Part shown: positions 1 to 9,500 of the stretch, piece by piece
How the letters are laid out: each line of letters starts with the position of its first letter
Position numbering within the stretch: the first letter of the stretch is position 1
Assembly (NCBI GenBank): GCA_001642005.1
Contig: LWCA01000306.1
Location: forward strand, 1-32,963
Direction of reading: 5' to 3'
DNA from: Intoshia linei
Taxonomy: Eukaryota; Orthonectida; Rhopaluridae
DNA length: 32,963 nt
Notes under the pieces: model-generated
The model's database searches: none
Seen by the model: the letters and a program-made list of their open reading frames with translations, nothing else
What the model was told of the DNA's origin: nothing
Position numbers and translations under genes: made by a program

Positions 1-277
1 TATACCAGTGATGGCAACCAAATCAAATGTGGTGTGTTAATTTTGAGATTTTATTCGAAAATTATTTAATCCCCAAATCATGATAAAACCACCGGAAAAT
101 GCTCTTTTTCTGATTTTTATTGGATTCCACGACATAAGATTATCACGTCCATCGAAAAAAATCTGCATTCATCGGAAAAGACCATTTTTGATGTATCGAT
201 ACTGTCGTAAGATCCCTGATGTAATGATTATGAAAGTTCATTATTTTAGTCAAATTGTTCACATTCATTATAATGAA

Positions 278-948
278 CTAGCTTGAATGTTATGTACTAC
301 GTACAAACAGCTCTACCGAGGGCACATTTTTATAAAAAAAATAATAAATTAATGTTGAAAATATAACTTAAAAATGCGTAGATTTAAATTTAAATTGCGT
401 AGCAATGAAAAAAATTGGAAGGAATGAATTATATAGATTTTCACCCATATGTCTTCTCTATTGGAAATATGTAGACCTACAATGCACATTTTTTTTTGAA
501 ATTGTAGGATCAATATTAACATTTTCAATTTTGATTTTAATCGAAATATTTGAAAAATATTGGATGATAATATATTAAAAATTATTTTTCACCCGGAAAT
601 GCCCAGATTGCTGTGGTTGAAATTTTGTATTTATATCAACTGGAATAAGCTCTATCAAAATAATTTTTTTTTTAATTTTTGTCTCTAATCTAATAATCTC
701 ATATATCGCAATTTTAGCATATGGACAAATCCAAGGTAAATTGCTTCACAGATATGACAGAGATTTTATTAACGAATAAATAAAATTATTCCGGCACCCC
801 GAATTGTCTAAAGATGTTGGTCATATGAAATTGAATAAAAATGTTGGATATGCGTTTATTTATTTAGCTACATGGGGAGCTACTGTTATTATTTTATCTC
901 TGATATCTCAGAAATTATATAATTATACATTAATTATATAAGTTAGGA
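278..948 (-). mobile_element. Non-autonomous Helitron-like element, copy 1 (671 bp)
   Basis: On the minus strand it starts TCCTAACTTATATAATTAATG after an A and ends CTAG before a T, as Helitrons do. About ten bases before CTAG is the hairpin TTTGTAC-GTA-GTACA(T)AA. It shares about 105 bp at the 3' end with copies at 5606, 11424 and 14318, and the 395-700 segment with copies at 8240-8490 (inverted) and 15416-15660. No Rep/helicase reading is present. Confidence 0.6.
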
Positions 949-1122
949 TTCCATTAATATTTTTTCTTATTTTATTTTATTAATTAAAATTATTATAAAC
1001 GGTTTAACATGCAATGATTCATATATGTATCATTTAAAATTTTCAAAATAGTCAAATGATTGATATTTCATCTATCAAAAAAAAAAATAAAAATACTTAA
1101 ATCCAACAATTTTTAATAAATA

Positions 1123-1254
1123 TCAAATGTTACCAACATTTATTAAAAAAGTCCGGTTTTACCAACCCTTTAAAGAAAATCTAGTTTTACTAAACCTAAA
1201 AGGACAAATTCAGTTTTACCAAACATTTAAGGAAAAATCCATGTTTACCAACTA
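1123..1254. repeat. Imperfect tandem repeat, unit about 31-34 bp
   Basis: Four units share the core gttttaccaaaccttta preceded by aaaggaaaaatc. Copies include agtccggttttaccaaccct, atctagttttactaaacct, attcagttttaccaaacat and tccatgtttaccaactat. Confidence 0.6.
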
Positions 1255-1559
1255 TGACATGCGATTCTAAAACACGCTATCTCTTCATTTTGTGTATTGA
1301 ATTAGATTGCTTTATACAACCATGAAATTCCATTTACTTTACAAAATGTCAGTCGATATGGTTATCAAGCCTTACTTCCTTGTTAATGTATTCCATTAAT
1401 TAATGATTAAACCATCTAATAATATGCAAAAAAAGTTGGGAAACACAGCTTTAAACTAAAGCTTCTAGTATAAAATTTGATGATAAATAATTTTTTGAAA
1501 TGTTTTTTTATATAAATTTCAACTGATTTTAAACATAAAAAACAATCAAAATAAAAAGA

Positions 1560-1687
1560 TTGTGAAACCATTAATTAATTAAAACTGTACGTTTATTAAT
1601 AGTTTGACTAAAGATTTTTTTTGTGCAGCTGCGTAATAAGTTTTTTTCACATTTGGTCCGCCAAACCAATTGAGTCTGACATCCTTG
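1560..1687. mobile_element. Degenerate hAT-type right end
   Basis: Shares ttaattaattaaaactgt and tgtgcagctgcgtaat with the 12927 element. Ends ggtccgccaaaccaattgag then tctgacatccttg, the inverse of a CAAGGATGTCAGA-type hAT end. Left end not found. Confidence 0.4.
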
Positions 1688-2060
1688 TTTAAAAACGTAA
1701 TTTTAAGTTATTTTTCACATCAAACTTTAATAATGTTATTTTTTGTATAACCCATTTGAATTTTCATTAAACAGTAAGCATGTAACATGCCTATTTAAGG
1801 TTAATAATTGAGTAAATTTATTTATAAAACACGAAATTATACCAAAGTTGAGTCTAAAAATATTCAAAGTAATGCGCGATAAAATGTAACGCGTTTTAAC
1901 AGAGAAGATCAAACGTCTCTAGATTAAAATGTATGATAAATTGACTACAAGGAAAAAATATCTCAGAATTTGTTTTTTAAAAAACTAGGATTTTTATTTT
2001 ATTTTTCTAGTATAATTAAAATGATAAAATTAAAACGAAAATAAATAAAATGCGTAAATG

Positions 2061-2066
2061 TTTATT
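2061..2066 (-). terminator. Polyadenylation signal of the phosphatase gene
   Basis: Reads AATAAA on the minus strand, about 20 nt after the TAA at 2085. This would give a very short 3' UTR. In DNA this A+T-rich the hexamer is common by chance, so its position is the main argument. Confidence 0.5.
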
Positions 2067-2084
2067 AAAAAATTGACAATAAAA

Positions 2085-2264
2085 TTACAATGAAAATTTA
2101 TTTTCATAATTTTTTTTAAAAAATTTTTTATGAAATTTATCGTATAAAATTGGTCGTACGTCTTTTTTAGCATGGCATAAATGTTGTAAAAAAGGTATCA
2201 AATTATTTAAGGCAATATCACCGTCATCAGATATCCATGTGTTTATAGGAATGCCATTTTCAAA
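2085..2264 (-). CDS. CTDSPL2-like phosphatase, last exon
   Basis: This is the 3' terminal exon of the CTD small phosphatase-like gene, 59 codons plus TAA. It opens FENGIPINTWISDDGD and ends in a basic Lys/Asn-rich tail. Known CTDSPL2 proteins have NGIPIESWF at this point, followed by LIPFLEKL and an EDVRP block. Here the matching blocks are NNLIPFLQHL and KKDVRPILYDKF. The acceptor reads ttacctTAG and phase is 0 on both sides of the 160-bp intron (2265-2424). Joining the exons gives the same residue spacing between IIIDN and NGIPI as in the family, so the splice is well supported. AATAAA follows the stop at 2061-2066. Confidence 0.85.
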   Translation of the reverse strand, partial: FENGIPINTWISDDGDIALNNLIPFLQHLCHAKKDVRPILYDKFHKKFFKKNYENKFSL

Positions 2265-2424
2265 CTAAGGTAAATGTAATAATTTATTAACATTTAAATT
2301 TAAACATGTTTCAGAGGTTGAAATCTGTAAGATGGGCACACCAGCATAAGGACCCTGACATAACAGAAAAGCTAGTATCATAATAATATTAATATATACA
2401 ACTAATAATCACTGATAAAATTAC

Positions 2425-2910
2425 ATTTAACGCCATAGTTTTTAAACAATTATCAATAATGATGGTTCTCGACAAATTAAATTTAAATTTTGACAAATCT
2501 TTGATTACATTTTTTTGAAAAACTCTGCAATGTTCTCTGTAAAATCGATTTTTAAAAAAAATATTTTTTGGATCAATAACATTCAAAACTTTATCAGCAT
2601 ATTCTTTACCTGAGGCCGTAAATAAATACATGTTATACAAATTTGATAAATTTTGAAGAAATTTTTCTAGAAATGGCCTTTTTTTAACATGAAATATTGT
2701 TTTATTTACAATAATGTTAAAATCGGCATCATTTATCCGTGTTTTAGTTGAATAGATTATTGTACCATCCAAATCCAAAATTAAATTATATTTTTTATTT
2801 TCCTTTTCATCAATAATATATTTTTTGTGTTTTCGTTTTATGGGTATATAACAGATAAATCCCATTCTAAATTTACACATTATGCATAATTGCAAACTTT
2901 TTACTCTCTC
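2425..2910 (-). CDS. CTDSPL2-like phosphatase, catalytic exon (5' end missing)
   Basis: This exon encodes the catalytic core of an FCP1/SCP-type HAD phosphatase, a family that removes phosphate from Ser/Thr, for example on the RNA polymerase II CTD. Visible motifs in order are the nucleophile motif DLDGT, KRPFLEKFL, FTAS (motif II), DPKN, FYREHC, IKDLS with the conserved Lys, and IIIDN. The Asp residues of DxDxT are intact. The usual DNSP is DNCL here. Reading is open and in frame up to a possible acceptor, caattttAG at 2911-2912, so a further 5' exon is likely but was not found. If translation began inside this exon, the first ATG is at 2887-2885. Donor is aat/GTAATT at 2424. Similarity is best to CTDSPL2 (YADKVLNVIDPKN against YADKLLNILDPKK). 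Confidence 0.88.
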
Positions 2911-3229
2911 CTAAAATTGAAATAATATTCTCTCGATTTTCGAGGTGTCAGGCCAAATGGATTTTCTACAGATATGTAAGGTGTCATGTAACGATGGTAA
3001 AATTCCAAGGGATTGTTTAGCAAAACGTCAAAGTTTTCAATGTCTGTCGATTTCATGTTTGCGGAATATTAAATTTATTTTAAAATTTAATTTTACTAAA
3101 ACTAAATTAATTGTCCGTTACTATGGCTGATTGTTATTAAATAATATTAATTATTAGTTATGAATCACATGATGAACATAAATGATGTAGTAAATCCTGT
3201 CAATTTAAATTCTAAATTTTAGATTAGCC

Positions 3230-3500
3230 TTTGTCAGTATGTTGTGCTGACGGCCTACAAATGATATTTAATTTTGAACTTTTTTGACCGTGAAAGCGTC
3301 ACGTATTCAGATTAAAATTTTTTGTGTGTGTTAACAGGATACAACTCTACGACCTGTAAATTTTTTTTAAATTTTAGTGCTGTTTTCATTAAAAAAAAAG
3401 GGTAATTTGTGGTTTTGGCCCTGAAAATATATTTTTTTTTAAATTTAAATTTATGATAATGTTTATGATTTTAAAATCCGCATCAGCGTATATATTTTTT
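3230..3500 (-). mobile_element. Helitron-like internal fragment
   Basis: Matches the middle of copy 2 (15740-15965): gtgtgttaacaggatacaac, the ggttttggccctgaa block and cgcatcagcgtatata. Both ends are lost. Confidence 0.5.
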
Positions 3501-4985
3501 TAAATTTAATAAAAACAAACAATTTGACTAAAATGTGTTCCTAATATAAACTTCCAATACAATGTTTACTGTAATTAAATTAGTGGCGATTTTAAAAAAT
3601 AATGAAAACATAAAAAGATATTTTTAAAGAGAAAAAAACAATTAAAAAAAACATAAACAGTGATACAGAAATAAATATTATTTTTTTATTGATATATGTA
3701 TAAAATTTTTATTAATATTAAATATGGACTTCGGAAATATCTCATAATCAGTTCAATCAAAAAAAAATTGGTTAATTATTAAGTAAATTTTTAAATACAC
3801 ATTATACGCCGTATTTGAAAATTTTTCCGGGTGCGTTTAAAAAATATATTATTAAAAAGGGTCGGTAGACAAATGAGTTTGGGAACCCATGCTCTAGTAT
3901 AATTTATAAATATTTGACTATAAAATATGTATTTGATTAAAATTTAAGTACAAGTTGATACAAAACAAGGAATATAACGATTGTAATGTTTGAAGTTGTT
4001 CTTTACTGAAATTTAGCATTAATATTATTCTAAATAAGGCCATTGCATGTCTTTATAGTAAAAACTTTATCGTCCTGAATCAAACCGTCCAGTCCTAAAC
4101 AGTAAAATAATCAATCTTTTCGGGAAAAAGTTAATACATTTCACGAGTTTCTGAAATTTATGAACACTTCACCCAAAATAAACATCATAAAATTTGTTGT
4201 CTATCGAAATTTGACCCATTATAGAAAAGTATGGTAACCCAATATTTTAGATTAAGCTTGGGAATTTTTCAACCAATCCGATGTTTTTATGAATTTCATA
4301 TTTAAAGTCAAGAAAAAGGTTAAAAATATCAAATGAACCACAAGTATATAATACTTATACATACAAGCTATTAGCTTCCTAATGTTCAGTATTAATAGTA
4401 TTCATTATACACTATGTGTGTTATCTACTGCATATGAAGTAGAGTTCTGAAACACAATCCGAAAAACGATCAGATTCGATCCTAGTGAAGACTTGGGAAA
4501 GTCACCAACTCAATCACAAATCAATATAAAACGAAAAATTAACGGTGATGATGTTACAAATCGATAATGGTGAAAAGGTTAGATTACTTTGAAAATATCT
4601 GTCCATATATTCCAGATTATGCAATAAATTTCTATACTAAATTACAACAATTCATCGTGTAAAAAAATAATAAAAATGTAGTTACAATGTCCTTTTTTAT
4701 GTCAACATCCTTATCGAATATCATAGTATTTGCCCCTTCCAAAATTCCATATATATTTTTTCCATCGATTATATCATCTATATCTACACATTTAATGATA
4801 TCATCGTTTTCAGGGTAATCTAAATATTAATTCAATAGCTCCTAGCCTCCTATCACGGCCCTGTATATAATATAGTAATGTATCTATTTAAAGTTAGAAT
4901 ACGACATTGTCACGCCTAATAGGCTAAAAATCGATATTTACTCCAAAATTCAAATTCTATAGAAATAAAAATTATTGCAATATAC

Positions 4986-5264
4986 AGTAGAGTTCTGCAT
5001 TGGATCGCGTTGAGGTCATACAAACGAAACGAAAAATTTTTTATCTGAAACACGATTAAAATTTAATCAAAAATTTATTTTAACAAACGTTAATTAAATG
5101 AAGTTAAAGATTAGTTAGTTAAAAACTTAGAATAATATAAATATAAATATTTTGTAAGCACGATCCGAACACGATCACAAAATATAAAAAAAGTTTCAAC
5201 ACAATTTGCAGTTCGTGTTCGGATCGGATCAGATCGTGTTTCGGATCCTGTTGCAAAACTCTAC
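4986..5264. mobile_element. GATC-rich inverted-repeat element (279 bp)
   Basis: Left end agtagagttctgc and right end gcaaaactctac are inverted repeats. TATAC flanks both sides (4981-4985 and 5265-5269). Subterminal arrays of cgatc/ggatc words (cacgatccgaacacgatcac; ggatcggatcagatcgtg) fold back on each other. A related left end lies at 4439-4485 (agtagagttctgaaacac). Superfamily uncertain. Confidence 0.55.
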
Positions 5265-5605
5265 TATACGGTATTGCAGAACGTAGATCTGTCTTTTTCA
5301 ATCCATACATTAATGAAAATCTAATTTCAAGAATCCATAAATTGATGAATAAAAAAATTTTAAGATATAATGATATTTTAAACTTACGTTCATAAAAGTT
5401 GCAAACATTCATATTATGGTGATGCAAAACTAAATTAAATAATTAATATACATGTAATGTACTTATATTAAATCAATAAATATTATTAATTTCAACATTT
5501 TTAAATTTTATCCCGTCACCCAGTTTCCATGGTTGTAGCTATTTTTATTTTATATATGATTTCAAATGTATTTTAATATAATAATAAATACTAAATATAT
5601 TATAA

Positions 5606-5860
5606 CTAGGTTGACTGTTATGTACTACAAACAAACAGCACCTAGCTCTCCCGAGGGCACATTTTTATTCTATCAAAAAATAAATTCACGTTGAAAATCT
5701 AACCTAAAAATCTTACTATTCACTAATATCAATCCTTTAAAGGAATGGTTCCCAAACTTGTTTCCAGTGGAACCTTCATATCACTTTACTTTTTACTCCA
5801 ATATTATTATTTAATCTTAATTTTTTGTTTGTTAACATTTGCATTGTAAATTGTAAATCT
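5606..5860 (-). mobile_element. Helitron-like element, 3' portion
   Basis: Minus-strand end GTAGTACATAACAGTCAAC then CTAG and T. It shares the gctctcccgagggcacattt block and the ctttaaaggaatggttccca block with the 14318 and 11424 copies. No matching 5' end was seen nearby. Confidence 0.5.
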
Positions 5861-6376
5861 TAATTTCTGCGGTGAAAAAAAAATTTAGTACTCTAGTTTT
5901 TGGAATTTCTGGGAGTGTCCGTTTTCTTAATGAATGGTTACACTCAGAGACATTCCTATATTTTCAACTTTTACTTATATCTACATAGTATAAGTAAAGA
6001 TTACTCTAGTTTCCACTTTGCTATTTATTAATAATAACGACGTTGAGAAAAAAAAGAGAAAAAAAAAATTAATAAAACCTAAAAAAAATTCAGAGATAGT
6101 TGTTTCATATACCTCTAACCACCATTTTGTCTGGGTCCAGAAGAGAAGTCTAGGGTACGGCAGGTTACAATTTTGTAACTGCAGTTCTGTAAGTAATTAT
6201 ATTATTATATAGTGAATACGTTTTTGTCACGTTTTCATTTTGGTTGGTATATATAAATATAGGAATAATAAACTTTAATTACAACCATTAAACTTAATAA
6301 TAGACATAGAAATCACTAGTAAAATAGAGTAACAATAAACGTAAATATTACTTTTCCCTCTTTTGAAACTAATAAT

Positions 6377-6382
6377 TTTATT
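6377..6382 (-). terminator. Polyadenylation signal after the Cys-rich exon
   Basis: AATAAA on the minus strand, 2 nt after the TGA at 6385-6387 (TGACAAATAAAA). It implies an unusually short 3' UTR if used. Confidence 0.5.
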
Positions 6383-6384
6383 TG

Positions 6385-6527
6385 TCAGATTTTGATTGAG
6401 CATATTTTGTGCCTATTAACATTTTTAATAACATAATGATAATCAATTATTACACATTTTCGTATAGTAGCAGTAAGTTTATCACATTTACATTCAAAGA
6501 TTGGGCATGCTACAATTTCTCGGCAAT
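6385..6527 (-). CDS. Ig/FN3 gene exon 17 (probable last exon), Cys-rich tail part 2
   Basis: Phase 1 in, 46 codons and TGA. It reads NCREIVACPIFECKCDKLTA, then TIRKCVIIDYHYVIKN and HKICSIKI. The block C-x5-C-x4-C-x-C echoes exon 16 (C-x5-C-x-C), suggesting a duplicated Cys motif or one small disulfide- or metal-binding module. Acceptor ttggtaatttAG. AATAAA begins 2 nt after the stop. No known family recognised. Confidence 0.5.
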
Positions 6528-9500
6528 CTAAATTACCAAAATTATCAAAATAATAAGAAAACGCAAAAATATTTTAAATGAGATTACAAACCATTCCATA
6601 CCTTAACAAAATAGCAAAATAACATCTTACTTTATATTGCCCTACGGAAAATCCATTAAATGTAATTACTTGGGCAAAATTTGTAAACGAGGTGAACAAT
6701 CGATTTAATTTCATGTTTTACGTGGAAATGATCATGAATGCATTGACATTTACCAATAATTTTGCAAATGTCTTTTAAAGACATTAAATCTGATATCGAA
6801 AAGAAATTAGAAAATTATCGTTAAATAACGAGTTGTGTATAATTCTAAATAATTGAAATATGTTAATGATATCAAGAATACCTTATTTGGTATAATTAAT
6901 TGTTTATACAAGTATTTTTGATTTTTTTGCTGTCAGCTTAAATTAATTACATTGGATTTACTATTATGACATCTTTAAATATTTAATAATTACCTGATAT
7001 TTAATGTTTGAATTAAAATAAATAGAATATTAGATGGTATTAAAAATTAAACTGATGAATGGATCATATAAAATGTTTTTCCATGTAACAATGATCATAA
7101 AAATACAGGTTTAAGGCGAGTAACAAAATTTTTTGAATTAAACCAGAATGTAGTATGTAGTATCATATTCATGTTTTGAATATAAATATTTGTATCAAGT
7201 CAAAATCAAAATAATTACATTTTGATTATAATAGGGCTTCCCAACCTTTTTTTATGCATCGCCCACTTTTTGTATTTTTATGGTGATATAATTTTTTATT
7301 GCCCACTAGTAGAAGAATCTATTTGAAAAATTAAAATTTTTAACAAATAAGGAAGTTTTTTGTAAATAAAATTTAATGTGAACCTTGACATTGCTTTTTA
7401 GTAATTAATAATTTAATATATGGTACAATTCTAGTTTAAAATAATTAAAAGTCAAAGTAACAAAACATTGCGAGAAGAAAAAAAACTATAAGCTTTACAA
7501 AAAGATGTACAGGAACTTTGACATTTAAAAATCGCCCAGAGGTGGGAAGCCCTGGATTATAGGATAGTCTGGTATTTTGTCGGTATAATTAGTAGATAGT
7601 TCTGCCAAGTGGCCACCATCATAAATTTTAAAAATAATTTTAATAACTAAAATGAACCAGAAAATATTAAAAAAATCAAATTGACTATATAAATTATCTG
7701 TCGTTTCAATTATCAGTTAATATTTATGTATCATTCAAATATTAACATGTAAAAAAATATATTTCAATTTAAATTAAATTTGAAAATCTAGTTACAAAAC
7801 TTTTGAGTTGATTCGATCAAATAAAAAATCATAGAAACATTACATAATATTTTAATTATAGATGATCTATCCTTACTTATATAATATGCTACGCCATATT
7901 TGTTTGTGTGTGTTACCGTTTATTTCAATAACTACCAGTCTTAGAATTTTATAAAGTTCATATTTCAATTATAGTTTTTTCCGGAATGTTAGCAAAATAA
8001 ATTTCAACCTCCCAAACTCACATCTTACAGGTCAAAAACCTAATTATCATTTTTTTTGATTATCAAATGAGTTGGAAATTTTAAAAAAATCTACAAGTAG
8101 TACAGTTGTATCCTGTTAACACACACAAAAAATTTGAATCTGAATAATTGACACCTTCACGGTCAAAAAAGCTTTTTAGTTTTCATATATTTTTTTTTCC
8201 GAAATATTTTATTAAAACAAAAAATGTGAAATAATTAACAGTCCTTTAAAAAAAAAAGATTATTTTGATAGAGCTTATTCCAGTTGATATAAATACAAAA
8301 TTTCAACTCCAGAAATCTACGCATTCCCGGTGAAAAATAATTTTTAATATATTATCAACCAATATTTTTCAAATATTTCGATTAAAATAAAAATATTAAT
8401 CCTACAATTTCAAAAAAAATACTAATTGAGGTCTAAACATTTCCAATAAAGAAATATGGGTGAAAATCTATATAATTCATTCCTTCGGAATTTTTTTTAT
8501 TGCTTTCATTATTTTATAGTGTCAGGCCAATTAATAAACATATAATAAAATTAATATTTTTATTTTCCAATGAATATTCATAAAATAATTTACTGTCGGT
8601 GATTCTTACTAATATTTTTTAAAGTAATACGATACTATCCTTTATTATCTTACCAACGATTGTTACTACCATCCGTGAAGAAATATCTTATTGAAACTAG
8701 GTGAAGTGATTTTAATATCCATAATGGCATTCTTCATTTAATTGGTATTATAATTGTTCAAAAAATATAAAAAACGTATTTAAATTATTTTAGTTTTTAC
8801 TTATAATTAAAATTAAATGTTTGTTTAAGGAATTTTACTTGCTCTAATTATAATATGATTTAATATTAAAAGTAATATAATTACGTATCATTAATTTTCT
8901 AACTATTATAATTCCATTGAACATCGAATAACTAATTGTAGTTAAAAGCGTCATTGCTAAAATGACCTTATCGTAAATTTGATTAATTTAACGAGTCAAA
9001 TCTCATAAATATTTCATTAGATTTAATGACATTGAAATTTTAACAACTTAAGCAAATACGGTTTTATTATTAATGTATATTCATCAACTAAAATATTTAT
9101 GCAGTTGCTAAATATATTTGATTCTTGATTATGTGCTGTACATCTCTTTGATTTGGGTACATTTCTAAATTTAGAAATTAATTTTAAAATCAAAATACAA
9201 TGATTATTAGTACCCTGTTAAGGGAATATTTAAAATGACATGAACTTTTAATATATTAAAAATTTACCCAATTCACGAAAATACAAAAATTTTAAAATTA
9301 TTGGAGCACTTCTTCCACGTCTATTTTCTGAAAAAATACGTATTTCTATTGGTCGATTTTTAGGATATTTACAAATTGTGCATTTAGATAAATTTGATGA
9401 AATTGAAGCAACAATTTTCCACTTTTCATTAGCTTTTACTTCAACCACATATCTATCAATATTTTGTCTATAACGAAAAATTGGATGGTTCCAACATAAA

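Larger units (their letters stand above)
949..2060. other. Intergenic, no gene seen
   Basis: A+T-rich sequence with the tandem repeat at 1123-1254 and the hAT end at 1687. No convincing open reading. Confidence 0.6.
2911..5605. other. Intergenic, no gene recognised
   Basis: Upstream side of the phosphatase exons; its 5' exon was looked for and not found. Holds the Helitron fragment at 3230-3500, a hAT-like right end near 3879-3897 (gtttgggaacccatgctcta), and the GATC-rich element. The short open reading at 2945-3130 has no recognisable product. Confidence 0.55.
6790..9267 (-). other. Intron 15 (or intergenic gap) filled with repeats
   Basis: Between FN3-5 and the Cys-rich exons. Contains the 323-bp hAT MITE, the Helitron 5' portion, and the alternative exon at 9097-9164. 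Nothing else coding was seen. Confidence 0.5.

Noticed and set aside
80-286. 68-residue plus-strand reading
   Set aside because: No recognisable domain, ends at the Helitron border, and has no splice or regulatory support.
5119-5427. 102-residue minus-strand reading
   Set aside because: It overlaps the GATC-rich inverted-repeat element and has no protein features beyond hydrophobic runs expected from A+T-rich DNA.
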